A stretch of 64,000 nucleotides of DNA from contig NZ_CABVHK010000005.1 in the NCBI RefSeq assembly GCF_902497785.1, positions 124,001 through 188,000 of the forward strand, read 5' to 3'. The DNA is from Pseudomonas fluorescens (GTDB lineage Bacteria > Pseudomonadota > Gammaproteobacteria > Pseudomonadales > Pseudomonadaceae). The position numbers were made by a program, and so were the translations under genes. This document shows positions 8,974 to 17,382 of the stretch, one piece after another (the first letter of the stretch is position 1; each line of letters starts with the position of its first letter). Under the pieces are notes generated by a model. It was not told the origin of the DNA and did not search any database. It saw only the letters and a list, made by a program, of their open reading frames with translations.

Positions 8974-9582
8974 ATGATCCTTCCCGAAATTCACGAGTTC
9001 CTCGGTTGCCGCACCCCCGATGGCTGGGTCCAGGCTGCGCTGGCCGATCAGGACACTTTGCTGATCGACCACAAGAACTGCGAATTCAAGGCGGCCAGCA
9101 CGGCATTGAGCCTGATCGCCAAGTACCACTCCCACGTCGACCTGATCAACCTGATGTCGCGCCTGGCCCGGGAAGAGCTGGTGCACCACGAGCAAGTCAT
9201 GCGCCTGATGAAAAAGCGCAAGATCGAACTGCGGCAGCTGTCCGCCGGGCGCTACGCCTCGGGCCTGCGCAAAGTGGTGCGCAGCCACGAACCGGTGAAA
9301 CTGGTGGATACGCTGGTGGTCGGCGCGTTCATCGAGGCCCGCAGTTGCGAGCGTTTCGAGGCGCTGGTGCCGCACCTGGACGAAGAACTGGGCAAGTTCT
9401 ATTTCGGCCTGCTGAAAAGCGAGGCGCGGCATTTCCAGGGTTACCTGAAGCTGGCCTATCAGTATGGGGACGCCAAGGACATTGCCCAGGTGATTGACCG
9501 GGTCCGCGCTGCAGAGCAGGAGCTGATCGAGTCGCCGGATGTGGAATTTCGTTTTCACAGCGGCGTGCCAGCGGCGGCGTGA
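8974..9582 (+). CDS. miaE: tRNA-(ms2io6A37) hydroxylase
   Basis: A 202-residue non-haem diiron monooxygenase that hydroxylates the isopentenyl side chain of ms2i6A37 in tRNAs using O2. Ferritin-like iron ligands are visible in LAREELVHHEQV and KSEARHFQGY, with a further acidic ligand in FIEARSCERFE. Length and order match MiaE. ATG at 8974 (MILPEIHEFLG) is preferred over an in-frame GTG at 8965, although neither has a strong ribosome site. It is divergent from the universal stress gene, with 160 bases shared between the two promoters. Confidence 0.93.
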   Translation: MILPEIHEFLGCRTPDGWVQAALADQDTLLIDHKNCEFKAASTALSLIAKYHSHVDLINLMSRLAREELVHHEQVMRLMKKRKIELRQLSAGRYASGLRKVVRSHEPVKLVDTLVVGAFIEARSCERFEALVPHLDEELGKFYFGLLKSEARHFQGYLKLAYQYGDAKDIAQVIDRVRAAEQELIESPDVEFRFHSGVPAAA

Positions 9583-9591
9583 AGATCAAAG

Positions 9592-9671
9592 GATCGCAGC
9601 CTCGTTTCACTCGGCAGCTCCTACGGGTGCACACCGTTCCACTGTAGGAGCTGCCGAAGGCTGCGATCTTT
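9592..9671. repeat. Inverted repeat, GATCGCAGCC...CAGCTCCTAC family
   Basis: Second repeat family of the window: arms GATCGCAGCC and GGCTGCGATC close a structure that contains CAGCTCCTAC and GTAGGAGCTG. This copy follows miaE. Further copies lie near 17267, 27733, 36171, 39951 and 40894. Confidence 0.88.
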
Positions 9672-9716
9672 TCCGTCTGAATTGTTAAAAACTCTTAAGA
9701 GTATGAAACATCGCTG

Positions 9717-9742
9717 AAAACCGGCCCAAGTGGCCGGTTTTT
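9717..9742 (+). terminator. Rho-independent terminator after miaE
   Basis: Perfect 8-base stem AACCGGCC/GGCCGGTT with loop CAAGT, followed by a T-run. It lies downstream of miaE and its repeat and before parR, so it separates the two transcription units. Confidence 0.88.
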
Positions 9743-9821
9743 GCTGTCTGCGATAGCCGTCCCTTGACCGATTGGCGCCATAATGCCGCCCACTTCACGC
9801 AAGGGCTGGCAGACGTTCGTA

Positions 9822-10529
9822 ATGGATAACCTGGGTTTTGGCAAAGTATTGCTGGTGGAAGACGACGAAAAGCTCGCCGGGCTGATCGCGCACTTCCTGT
9901 CTCAACATGGTTTTGAGGTGTTGCAGGTGCATCGCGGCGACCTCGCGTTGGCCGCGTTTCTGGATTTCAAACCGAAAGTCGTCGTGCTCGACCTGATGTT
10001 GCCGGGTCAGAGCGGCCTGCACGTGTGCCGCGAGATCCGCAGCGTGTCCGACACGCCCATCGTCATTCTCACGGCCAAGGAAGACGACCTCGATCACATC
10101 CTCGGCCTGGAATCCGGCGCCGATGACTATGTGATCAAGCCGATCAAGCCGCCAGTGCTGCTCGCTCGCCTGCGCGCCTTGCAACGCCGTCAGGTGCCGG
10201 ACAGCAGCGTGTGCAGCGCCCTTGAATTCGGCCAGTTGAGCATTGACCGCAGTTGCCGCGAAGTGCGGCTGGCGGGCGAGGGCATTGAGTTGACCACCAT
10301 GGAGTTTGAATTGCTGTGGTTGCTGGCCAGCGCAGCGGGCAAGATTTTGTCCCGCGACGACATCCTCAACCGCATGCGCGGCATCGCGTTCGACGGGCTC
10401 AACCGCAGTGTCGATGTCTACATCAGCAAATTGCGCAGCAAGCTCAACGATAACCCGCGCGAACCGGTGTGCATCAAGACCATCTGGGGCAAGGGTTACC
10501 TGTTCAATCCGTTCGCGTGGGAGCTGTAG
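9822..10529 (+). CDS. parR: OmpR-family response regulator, ParR-like
   Basis: A 235-residue two-component regulator. The receiver domain has the acidic pair at Asp14-Asp15, phospho-acceptor Asp57 (VVVLDLMLPG) and a switch lysine in VIKP. The C-terminal winged helix ends in WGKGYLF. Sequence also resembles RstA. The ParR assignment rests on the neighbourhood (same acnB-to-fabI region as in P. aeruginosa, adjacent MipA-family gene) and on the 235/428 residue sizes of the pair, recalled as those of ParR and ParS. ATG at 9822 is chosen over 9783. The stop abuts the kinase start with no gap, so the two are co-translated. ParR is known to answer cationic peptides. Confidence 0.78.
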   Translation: MDNLGFGKVLLVEDDEKLAGLIAHFLSQHGFEVLQVHRGDLALAAFLDFKPKVVVLDLMLPGQSGLHVCREIRSVSDTPIVILTAKEDDLDHILGLESGADDYVIKPIKPPVLLARLRALQRRQVPDSSVCSALEFGQLSIDRSCREVRLAGEGIELTTMEFELLWLLASAAGKILSRDDILNRMRGIAFDGLNRSVDVYISKLRSKLNDNPREPVCIKTIWGKGYLFNPFAWEL

Positions 10530-11816
10530 ATGCTGCGGTTATTTCTCGGGCTGTTTCTGATGATGACGGTTGGCCTGGTCTTGGGTCTGCAAACGGTCGA
10601 GCGCGCTTTCGATGCGCTTCTCGCCGGTCAGATGCAGAGTTACAACCGCGAGGCGGTGCGCGGGCAGGCGTGGTCGCTGGTGGAGCAGTTGCGCGGCCTG
10701 GACGGCGCGGCCCGGGAACGGCAATTGGCCGCCGTGCGTCCCCACTATGGCCTGGGTCTCAGCCTGGTCGAGTCCGATCAACTGTCGCTGACTGATCAGG
10801 AGAACGCCGAGTTGGCCCAGGGCCTGCTGGTGCTTCGCGATAAATACACGCAATTCATCTCGCGCATCGACGACGGTTCGCAGTTACTCAGTATCAAACT
10901 GCCGGCCGAGCCGAGCCTGATGCCGTTCTACATTGCGGCGGCCTACCTGACGATTGCGTTGATGATGGGGCTGGTATTGATTTTCTGGGTGCGCCCGCAC
11001 TGGCGGGATCTGGAGAAGCTGCGCCTGGCCGCCGAGCGTTTCGGCGACAACGACCTGTCGTCGCGTATCCAGCTGTCCAAACGCTCGAACATCCGCGACC
11101 TGTCCGGGCACTTCAACCTGATGGCCGCGCGCATCGAAGGCCTGATCGCCAATCAGCGCGAGCTGACCAACGCGGTGTCCCATGAATTGCGCACACCGAT
11201 TGCGCGGCTGTCGTTCGAGCTGGACCAGCTCAAGCAACACCCCGATCCGGCCCAGCGCCGTGAACTGATTGCCGACATGTACGCCGACCTCGGTGAATTG
11301 GAGGAGATGGTCTCGGAGTTGTTGACTTACGCCAGCCTCGAACGCGGCGCCACGGTGATCACCCGCGAGAATATTCAGGCCACCAGTTGGCTGGACAGCG
11401 TGGTCGGCAGTGTGGCGCTGGAAGCCGAGGCGGCCGGCGTGCAGCTGCTGATTGTCGAGTGCCGGGTTGATGAAGTGCGCATCGAACCGCGATTCATGGC
11501 GCGGGCGGTGATCAACCTGCTGCGCAATGCCATCCGTTATGCCGATCAGCGGGTCGAAGTGTCGTTGGTGCGAGCCGGTGATCAGTACGAAGTGCAGGTC
11601 AACGACGATGGGCCGGGTGTGCCGGTGGCCGGGCGGGAGAAGATCTTCGAGCCGTTCTCGCGCCTGGACGCCAGCCGCGACCGCCGCACGGGTGGTTTCG
11701 GCTTGGGGTTGGCGTTGGTGCGGCGGGTGTCGCAGTCCCATGGCGGGCAAGTCGAAGTCACGGATTCGCCGTGGGGCGGGGCCTCGTTTCGCATGACTTG
11801 GGCGCATCAGGATTAG
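10530..11816 (+). CDS. parS: Sensor histidine kinase, ParS-like
   Basis: A 428-residue inner-membrane kinase partnered with the preceding regulator. Transmembrane segments lie near residues 3-20 and 132-155 around a periplasmic sensor of about 110 residues. HAMP follows (RPHWRDLEKL...). The phospho-acceptor His is in AVSHELRTPIARL. The ATPase boxes are N (NLLRNAIRYAD), G1 (DDGPGVP) and G2 (GFGLGLALV). It resembles RstB throughout; the ParS name is inferred from context and length. ParS responds to polymyxins and other cationic peptides in P. aeruginosa; that this one does so is inference. Confidence 0.78.
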   Translation: MLRLFLGLFLMMTVGLVLGLQTVERAFDALLAGQMQSYNREAVRGQAWSLVEQLRGLDGAARERQLAAVRPHYGLGLSLVESDQLSLTDQENAELAQGLLVLRDKYTQFISRIDDGSQLLSIKLPAEPSLMPFYIAAAYLTIALMMGLVLIFWVRPHWRDLEKLRLAAERFGDNDLSSRIQLSKRSNIRDLSGHFNLMAARIEGLIANQRELTNAVSHELRTPIARLSFELDQLKQHPDPAQRRELIADMYADLGELEEMVSELLTYASLERGATVITRENIQATSWLDSVVGSVALEAEAAGVQLLIVECRVDEVRIEPRFMARAVINLLRNAIRYADQRVEVSLVRAGDQYEVQVNDDGPGVPVAGREKIFEPFSRLDASRDRRTGGFGLGLALVRRVSQSHGGQVEVTDSPWGGASFRMTWAHQD

Positions 11817-11837
11817 ATCGGTGTTGTTCATGTGGAC

Positions 11838-11907
11838 GCCATCGCGGGCAAGCCCGCTCCCACAGGATTCGCGAATACCCTGTGGGAGCGGGCTTGCCCG
11901 CGATGGC
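11838..11907. repeat. REPIN (GAGCGGGCTTGCCCGCGAT type)
   Basis: Inverted pair of a third REP variant (stem GCGGGC-TT-GCCCGC) between the convergent parS and mipA genes. The arms are perfect complements over more than 20 bases. Confidence 0.9.
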
Positions 11908-11927
11908 GCCATGTGCGTCACCGCAGA

Positions 11928-12716
11928 CTAAAAGTTGTAAACCACCTGCCCAGCCACCGACGTCTGCATCCGCTGCTCGACTATCGGGCTGTCCGCCGCT
12001 TCTTTGCCCAGGTACTGCACCGCCAGCACCGTCGACACGCTCCAGTGATCATTGATCGGCAACGACCAGGTCAGGTCAGCGCCCCGACTGACCAGCCCAC
12101 CCTTAGTGTCATAGGCGCGGAACTGACTGCGCGACGCCTGCCCGGCACTGACGCCATACCAGGTGCGCATGTAGTTGCTGTCGCCGAACTGACTGTTGAG
12201 GCCGCCGACGACCTTGCCATAGTCACCCTCGTAAAAGGGCGCGCTGATACTCAGCTTCAAGCGATTCCATGCTGAGCCGGTGTCGTGAGCTTCATCGTCC
12301 TCTTCCAGTGCGTGTTCATAACTCGCACCGAGAATGATCGGCCCCATGTGATACGTGCCGTCGAGCCCCAGCACCGGCCGCGATTTGATCGAGCCCATGC
12401 CGTTCAGGTCGTCCGAGCCTTTGAAACCGGTCTTGCGATCCTTGCGCGTGTCACTTGCGCCGATGTACACGCTGAGGCCGAAGTCGTCCTCGTCGAATGC
12501 CCAGCCCAGACCCTTTTCGCTGTCGAGGAAAAAGCCGTAGGGGCTGACGATTTCGCCGTCCAGCAGCGGCGCCACCACGCGCTCATCGCTGCCGCTGTAA
12601 CGCGGCACACTGGCCGCACCAGCCCGCAGGCTGTAGCGCCAGTCTTCGGCATGCACGGAATCGGAAGGGAGGAACAGACAGCAGGAAGTCAACGACAGAC
12701 ACAGCGAACGAAGCAT
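11928..12716 (-). CDS. mipA: MipA/OmpV family outer-membrane protein
   Basis: A 262-residue outer-membrane beta-barrel. From ATG at 12716 there is a clear signal peptide (MLRSLCLSLTSCCLFLPSDS, cut about at HAED), then the family opening WRYSLRAGAASVPRYSGSDE and alternating amphipathic strands, ending in Phe (VVYNF) as barrel proteins do. An upstream ATG at 12749 is possible but spoils the signal peptide. The family was named for interaction with lytic transglycosylase MltA. In P. aeruginosa a MipA-family gene sits beside parRS and takes part in the polymyxin response. Here it converges on parS from the opposite strand. Confidence 0.85.
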   Translation of the reverse strand: MLRSLCLSLTSCCLFLPSDSVHAEDWRYSLRAGAASVPRYSGSDERVVAPLLDGEIVSPYGFFLDSEKGLGWAFDEDDFGLSVYIGASDTRKDRKTGFKGSDDLNGMGSIKSRPVLGLDGTYHMGPIILGASYEHALEEDDEAHDTGSAWNRLKLSISAPFYEGDYGKVVGGLNSQFGDSNYMRTWYGVSAGQASRSQFRAYDTKGGLVSRGADLTWSLPINDHWSVSTVLAVQYLGKEAADSPIVEQRMQTSVAGQVVYNF

Positions 12717-12785
12717 GAGAGCACCCGAGGGGATAATGGATGCGCCCATGCTAGGCGGGTGGCGGCGGGCAATCTTTGAAAGCTT

Positions 12786-12802
12786 TGTCGGGAAACTGTC
12801 AA
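12786..12802 (-). promoter_or_regulatory. Possible response-regulator box and -35 of the mipA promoter
   Basis: Read on the minus strand, GACA occurs twice at an 11-base interval (12800-12797 and 12789-12786), the spacing of half-sites for OmpR-family regulators. The upstream copy lies within TTGACA, a perfect -35 hexamer (12802-12797). No convincing -10 is visible at the right distance, which would fit an activator-dependent promoter. ParR binding is inference. Confidence 0.4.
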
Positions 12803-12841
12803 AGACTGTGAATGGGGTGGACTGAGCAGTGATTACCCTGC

Positions 12842-12930
12842 GGCCAGGGATTTTCAGTGGCCAAGGGATTCACAGTGGACAAGGGATTCACAGTGGACAA
12901 GGGATTTAATGTGGCCAAGGGATTTAATGT
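12842..12930. repeat. Tandem repeat, five 17-18 bp units
   Basis: Five consecutive units begin at 12842, 12859, 12877, 12895 and 12913. The type is GGCCAAGGGATTCACAGT, with A/C and CACAGT/TAATGT variants. The array runs straight into the inverted repeat at 12929, whose own first bases (GGTGAGGGGATTTA) look like a sixth unit. It lies in the 357-base gap between mipA and the receptor gene; no gene was found there. Confidence 0.88.
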
Positions 12931-13019
12931 GGTGAGGGGATTTATCCCCGTTGGGCTGCGCAGCAGACCCTTTTTTGGGGGCCGCTGCGCGACCCAACGG
13001 GGATAAATCCCCTCACCAC
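12929..13019. repeat. Inverted repeat, GTGGTGAGGGGATTTATCCCCG family
   Basis: Third repeat family. Arms of about 27 bases (GGTGAGGGGATTTATCCCC onward to CCAACGGGGATAAATCCCC) face each other around a GC-rich loop. Each arm is itself partly palindromic (GGGGATTTATCCCC). Other copies are at 20611 and 21439. Confidence 0.88.
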
Positions 13020-13073
13020 AGGCACCCCCTTGCCACAGTAACTCCACTCGCCATAGGCATGTGTCACATCAAC

Positions 13074-15323
13074 TCAAAAATCCCACTTGGTGGTCAGCAT
13101 CAAGTTGCGCGGTTCGCCGTAGAACGTGGTGCCGAAGTTGCCCAGCCCCGTCAGGTATTTCTTGTCGAAGACGTTGTTGGCGTTGGCGGTGAAGCTCAGG
13201 TGTTCGTTGTACTGATAACGGGTCATCAGGTCGACGAGGGTGTAGCCGCCTTGCTTGAGCGAGGTGCTGCCTTCGACCGGGCTGAAGCTCTGGCCGTAGA
13301 ACGCGCTCTGCCAGCTGACGCCGCCGCCGACGGTGACTTTGTCCAGCGCGCCGGGCAGGCGGTAGGTGGTGAACGTGCGCACGACGTGTTCCGGTTTGGT
13401 CGTGGCCAGCGGGAAACCGTAGATCCGCTGCTCGTCCTTGTCGCGAGTGCGCGCATAGGTGTAGCCGGCCGACAGGTTCCAGCCTTCGGACAGTTCACCC
13501 GCCAGCTCCAGTTCCACGCCTTTGGTGGTCGCGCCCGGGATGGCGTCGTACACGTCCTGCCCGGTGGCATCGGTGGTCAGGTATTGCGCAACGTTGTCCT
13601 GCTCGACGCGGAAGAAGGCCAGGCTGGCGTTGAGTTTGCCGTCCAGGTACGCCGCTTTCAGGCCGGTCTCGTAGCTGTCGCCTTCAACCGGCTTGAGGGT
13701 CGAACCCGACGCATCCTTGTAGATCTGTGGCTGGTAGATGTTGGTGTAGCTGGCATACACCGAGTAGGTGTCGTTCAGGTCATACACCACACCGGCGTAA
13801 GGGGTGACGACACCGTGTTCCTTGTAACTGGCGTGGGTGTCGCCCAGCCCGGCACCAGGGTAATAACTGTAATCCTCGTTGTACTTGAAGGTGCTCACGC
13901 GGGTGCCGAGGATGATCGACAGGTCATCGGTCGGCCGCAGACGCGTGGCCAGATACGCGCCGTTCTGGCTGGTGGTGCGTTCATACTTGCCGTTTTTCGG
14001 GAAGTCCTGCTCCGGCAGATCGCCGTTCCAGTCGTAAATGCTGCCCGGCACACCGCCCGCGCCAGGGATCACGCTATCGAACGTCGCCCCGGTCTGGCGT
14101 GCATGGGACGTCATGAAACCGGCCACCAGTTCATGCTCGCGACCACCGAGGGAGAACGGCCCGGAGACGTTAACGTCGGCGGTGTTCTGCACGCGATGGC
14201 CTTCCCAGCGACCCCAGTAAAGGAACATGCCTTCACCGGTGGCCCGGTCCGGTGCGCCGCCGCTGGCCGAGGCCAGGCGCGTATCGTGATCGGTGGTTTT
14301 CTGGTCGAGATTGACCTTGAGTTTCCAGTCATTGGCCAGCGCCTGCTCCAGCGATGTGAAGTAGGTGACCGAGTCGAAATCGCGACGGCTCCAGTCGGCG
14401 CCCGGGTTGAAACTGCGCGAGAAATCGGTGCGGCCGCCATCGGCAAAGTACACGGCGTTGCCGGTCCAGGAGCTGCCGCGCGGGGTGGCACTGGACTTGT
14501 CGATGCCGAACGTCAGCAACGTGTCGTCGCTCAGGTCGGCTTCGAGGATGCCGTAGAACAGGTCTTTTTTCTGGCTGTAGTGATCGATGTACGAGTTTTT
14601 GTCCTGGTACGAGCCCACAAAGCGACCGCGGACGCTGCCGGTGTCATTCAGCGAACCGGAAATGTCGCCGGTGGTGCGGTAGCTGTCCCACGAACCGACG
14701 GTGCCGCTGATCGATGCCTTGAATTCCTTGGTCGGTTTCTTGCGGATCAGGTTGACGGTGGCGGAGGGGTCGCCCGAACCGGTCATCAGGCCGGTCGCGC
14801 CCTTGATCACCTCGATGCGGTCGAGGCTGGCGGCGTCGTCGCTGTTGTTCGGGTTTTCACCGTAAACACCGTCGTAGGGCTGGTTAACTCCGTCGTACTG
14901 GAAGTTGGTAATGGCAAAGCCACGGGCGGAAAACTCGGTACGGTCACTGTCGTACTTTTGCGTCGAGACGCCGGGGGTATTGCGCAACGCATCGCTGACG
15001 CTCTGCACGCCCCGATCGTCCATCTGCTGACGCGTCACCACGGTGACCGATTGCGGGGTTTCACGGGGAGACAAGGCCAGGCCGGTGGCCGAAGACGTGG
15101 TGCCGGTGGTGTAGGAATGGGTGTCCTCGGTGGTTTCGCCCAAGGCCTGGGTAGAAATGTTGGTCGCATCCAGTTGCAGCACGTCAGTGTTCTTCGAGAC
15201 GGGTTTGCTGCCGGCCGTTTCAGCGGCCTGGGCGGTGGAGGCAAAACTCAGCAGCGCGGCCGGAAGGGCCAGTGCCAAGGGACGCAGAGCAAAACGGAAA
15301 CGCGCGGCAAGTGGGTGCGACAT
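13074..15323 (-). CDS. TonB-dependent ferric-siderophore receptor (FhuE-like)
   Basis: A 749-residue outer-membrane receptor for ferric siderophores, probably hydroxamates judging by resemblance to FhuE; the ligand is not provable. A signal peptide ends ASTAQAAE. There is no N-terminal signalling (STN) domain. The plug begins at about residue 85 (ETPQSVTVVTRQQMDD) and contains IEVIKGATGLMTGSGDPSA and VNLIRKKPT. The 22-strand barrel ends in KWDF with terminal Phe. It is a clear paralogue of the receptor at 22481 (similar throughout, with the same C-terminal GEPR-x-L-x-LTT-x-WDF), but has no sigma/FecR genes of its own. AAGGGATC precedes the start. Confidence 0.92.
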   Translation of the reverse strand: MSHPLAARFRFALRPLALALPAALLSFASTAQAAETAGSKPVSKNTDVLQLDATNISTQALGETTEDTHSYTTGTTSSATGLALSPRETPQSVTVVTRQQMDDRGVQSVSDALRNTPGVSTQKYDSDRTEFSARGFAITNFQYDGVNQPYDGVYGENPNNSDDAASLDRIEVIKGATGLMTGSGDPSATVNLIRKKPTKEFKASISGTVGSWDSYRTTGDISGSLNDTGSVRGRFVGSYQDKNSYIDHYSQKKDLFYGILEADLSDDTLLTFGIDKSSATPRGSSWTGNAVYFADGGRTDFSRSFNPGADWSRRDFDSVTYFTSLEQALANDWKLKVNLDQKTTDHDTRLASASGGAPDRATGEGMFLYWGRWEGHRVQNTADVNVSGPFSLGGREHELVAGFMTSHARQTGATFDSVIPGAGGVPGSIYDWNGDLPEQDFPKNGKYERTTSQNGAYLATRLRPTDDLSIILGTRVSTFKYNEDYSYYPGAGLGDTHASYKEHGVVTPYAGVVYDLNDTYSVYASYTNIYQPQIYKDASGSTLKPVEGDSYETGLKAAYLDGKLNASLAFFRVEQDNVAQYLTTDATGQDVYDAIPGATTKGVELELAGELSEGWNLSAGYTYARTRDKDEQRIYGFPLATTKPEHVVRTFTTYRLPGALDKVTVGGGVSWQSAFYGQSFSPVEGSTSLKQGGYTLVDLMTRYQYNEHLSFTANANNVFDKKYLTGLGNFGTTFYGEPRNLMLTTKWDF

Positions 15324-15343
15324 GGAGATCCCTTTGTTTCGAA

Positions 15344-15384
15344 TCGTTCGGTAAATGAAAGGCTTCTGAGGGTTAACCGAACGA
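15344..15384 (-). promoter_or_regulatory. Inverted repeat in the leader of the FhuE-like receptor gene
   Basis: Nine-base arms TCGTTCGGT (15344-15352) and ACCGAACGA (15376-15384) with a 23-base spacer, starting 21 bases upstream of the receptor ATG. It could be an operator or a leader hairpin. No convincing Fur box was found in this 181-base gap. Confidence 0.35.
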
Positions 15385-15474
15385 AAAACGCAAAAGGGAA
15401 CTGCGTGGTGAAAAAGAAACGATGCCGGTGTTTTTTTGCCATTGAGAGCCGAACAGCCACTGTACCTGTGGGAG

Positions 15475-15490
15475 CGAGCCTGCTCGCGAT
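15475..15490. repeat. Single REP element
   Basis: A lone half of the CCTGTGGGAGCGAGCCTGCTCGCGAT family with no inverted partner nearby, between the receptor and glycosylase genes. Confidence 0.7.
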
Positions 15491-15504
15491 GAAGGCGACG
15501 CGGT

Positions 15505-16122
15505 CTACCGGCTGGGCACCCGCCACAAATACCAGGACGCGACGGTCCGATACGGACTCCACGCCAACCCGATCTCCGCCATCTGCCTGCGCGTCGGCTG
15601 CACCTCCAACCCCTTCAGTCGCCGATAGCCCTCGCGCACCCCGAAGTCATCGGCCGGCAGAATATCCGGCCGCTCCAGGCTGTAAATCAGCAACATCTCC
15701 ACGGTCCAGCGACCGACTCCGCGCAAGGTAATCAATCGCTCGATCAACGCCTCATCGTCCATCGCCAGCGCCGTCGCGTAATCCGGGACCACGCCATCCA
15801 GCGTCGCCTGGGCAATGCCCTGAAGGGTCGCGATCTTGCTGCCGGAAAAACCGCAGCTGCGCAATTGATCAAACCCGGTTGCCACCATCTGCTCGGGCCG
15901 GGGAAACGCCTGCGATGGAAACAACGCCAGCAGCCGCCCGATAATCGCGTCCCCGGCCTTGGCGTGCAGTTGTTGATAGGCAATCGCCCGCACCAGCGAC
16001 TCATAGGGATCGCGAGCCGCGTGCGGTTGATGCAGGCAGGGGCCGATGGCGGCGATGTGGCGCTGCCAGTCGTCGTCGATGGACGATAGAAATTCGCTGG
16101 CAGTGCGGTAGGTGTCGGGCAT
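15505..16122 (-). CDS. DNA-3-methyladenine glycosylase II, AlkA-type
   Basis: A 205-residue HhH-GPD base-excision repair glycosylase that removes alkylated bases. The helix-hairpin-helix is at LITLRGVGRWTVEMLL, followed by the catalytic aspartate in LPADDFGVREGY. YESLVRAIAYQQLHAKAG is the conserved N-terminal part. It lacks the extra N-terminal domain of E. coli AlkA. ATG at 16122 is chosen; a TTG at 16131 overlaps the ada stop. Only five bases separate it from ada, so the two form an adaptive-response operon. Confidence 0.92.
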   Translation of the reverse strand: MPDTYRTASEFLSSIDDDWQRHIAAIGPCLHQPHAARDPYESLVRAIAYQQLHAKAGDAIIGRLLALFPSQAFPRPEQMVATGFDQLRSCGFSGSKIATLQGIAQATLDGVVPDYATALAMDDEALIERLITLRGVGRWTVEMLLIYSLERPDILPADDFGVREGYRRLKGLEVQPTRRQMAEIGLAWSPYRTVASWYLWRVPSR

Positions 16123-16127
16123 CGTGT

Positions 16128-17210
16128 TCAAAAGGGCAGGGGCTCGGTGAGTTGAACCGCGGCTTTTTCCAGTCGGAGCAAAAACGCCTTGCGCGGCTGC
16201 CCTCCGCCATAGCCGGTCAACGAACCGTCCGCGCCGATCACCCGATGGCAGGGCACCACGATTGAAATCCGGTTATGCCCGTTGGCCAGCCCCACCGCAC
16301 GACTGGCGCCGGGCTTGCCCAGCAGGGCGGCAATGGAGCCGTAGGTGCAGGTCTGGCCATAGGGGATTTTCGCCAGCTCGGCCCAGACTTGCCGGGAGAA
16401 CTCGCTGCCGGGCATATACAGCGGCACGTTGAATTCAGTCAGTTTGCCGGCGAAATACTGCGCCAGCTCTTGTTCAATTTGCCGCAAATGCGCGTTGTGG
16501 CCTGGCGCGACCGCATAGCCATGACGGCTCTGCAGGGCTTCAACTTCACGGGTCAGCGCCGGCCGGTCAAGAAACTCCAGCAGCACCAGCCCGCGCCGTT
16601 CGGCCATGGCAATCATCGGCCCCAGCGGCGTGGTCAGGCGCGTGAACAGCAAGGGCTCGCTGTTGGCCGCGCGGCCGGGGGTAATGTGGAAGGATTTTTG
16701 AAAGGCATCGCGAAAACCGCTGAGGGATTCGTAACCCGAATCGAACGCGGCGTCGTCGATGGAATCGCCCTGCCTGATCCCGCCCAGCGCCATGCCCAGG
16801 CGTCGGGTGCGCAGCCACGCGTGGAAGGTCATGCCGAAATGCTGTTTGAACCAGCGTCGCAGTGTCAGCGGTTCGATGCCCGCGGCCAGCAAATCGGCGT
16901 CGGTCCAGCGCCGTTCGGGATCGGCGTCGACCGATGTGAGCAGCGTCTGCACCCAGTCCGGCGCGATGGCGGCGGCGTCCAGCGGTTTGCAACGCAGGCA
17001 GGCGCGGTATCCGGCCGACATGCATTCATCGGCGTGGGCGAAAAACTCGACGTTCTCCGGTTTCGGCTTGCGCGCCGTGCAACTCGGACGGCAGAAAATG
17101 CCGGTAGTCTTGACCGCAGTAAAAAACACCCCCTCGTAGGCGGTGTCGCGTTCGAGCATGGCGCGAACCATCTCGGCGTGGGGCGGAAGCATCGTGTTTT
17201 GTAGGTTCAT
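16128..17210 (-). CDS. ada: Bifunctional Ada: methylated-DNA-cysteine methyltransferase and transcriptional activator
   Basis: A 360-residue alkylation sensor. The N-terminal zinc domain has Cys40, Cys44, Cys71 and Cys74 (IFCRPSC ... ACLRCKP); Cys40 should take methyl groups from phosphotriesters and so activate the protein. An AraC-type helix-turn-helix follows at about residues 95-180 (LTLRRWFKQHFGMTFHAW). The C-terminal O6-methylguanine transferase has the active site PCHRV at Cys321, the same number as in E. coli. The activated protein is expected to induce itself and the glycosylase gene five bases downstream. A second-family repeat lies upstream. Confidence 0.95.
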   Translation of the reverse strand: MNLQNTMLPPHAEMVRAMLERDTAYEGVFFTAVKTTGIFCRPSCTARKPKPENVEFFAHADECMSAGYRACLRCKPLDAAAIAPDWVQTLLTSVDADPERRWTDADLLAAGIEPLTLRRWFKQHFGMTFHAWLRTRRLGMALGGIRQGDSIDDAAFDSGYESLSGFRDAFQKSFHITPGRAANSEPLLFTRLTTPLGPMIAMAERRGLVLLEFLDRPALTREVEALQSRHGYAVAPGHNAHLRQIEQELAQYFAGKLTEFNVPLYMPGSEFSRQVWAELAKIPYGQTCTYGSIAALLGKPGASRAVGLANGHNRISIVVPCHRVIGADGSLTGYGGGQPRKAFLLRLEKAAVQLTEPLPF

Positions 17211-17266
17211 GGCTTGAGCATAGGGCGCGTTGCTTCACGCCTCCACCGAAAAATCGACAGGGAACT

Positions 17267-17355
17267 CGTAGGAGCTGCCGAAGGCTGCGATCTTTTGACT
17301 TTGATCCTTTGGGGCAATCAAGATCAAAAGATCGCAGCCTTCGGCAGCTCCTACG
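17267..17355. repeat. Inverted repeat, GTAGGAGCTGCCGAAGGCTGCGATC family
   Basis: Near-perfect 29-base arms around a short loop, between ada and the LysE-type gene. In this copy GATCTTTTGA and TCAAAAGATC extend the pairing. Confidence 0.9.
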
Positions 17356-17382
17356 ACGATCCGGTCAACGGCGGCATAATCC

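Noticed and set aside
12799..13047. 82-residue frame with repeating NPLSTV-like hexapeptides
   Set aside because: The protein period comes only from the 18-bp DNA array. There is no ribosome site or homology, and half of the frame is a dispersed inverted repeat.
12951..15731. 926-codon plus-strand open frame opposite the FhuE-like receptor
   Set aside because: Same antisense effect; the minus-strand receptor is unmistakable, and this frame also runs through a dispersed repeat.
16128..16131. TTG start for the AlkA-type glycosylase at 16131
   Set aside because: An ATG three codons further in (16122) fits family starts and avoids overlap with the ada stop.
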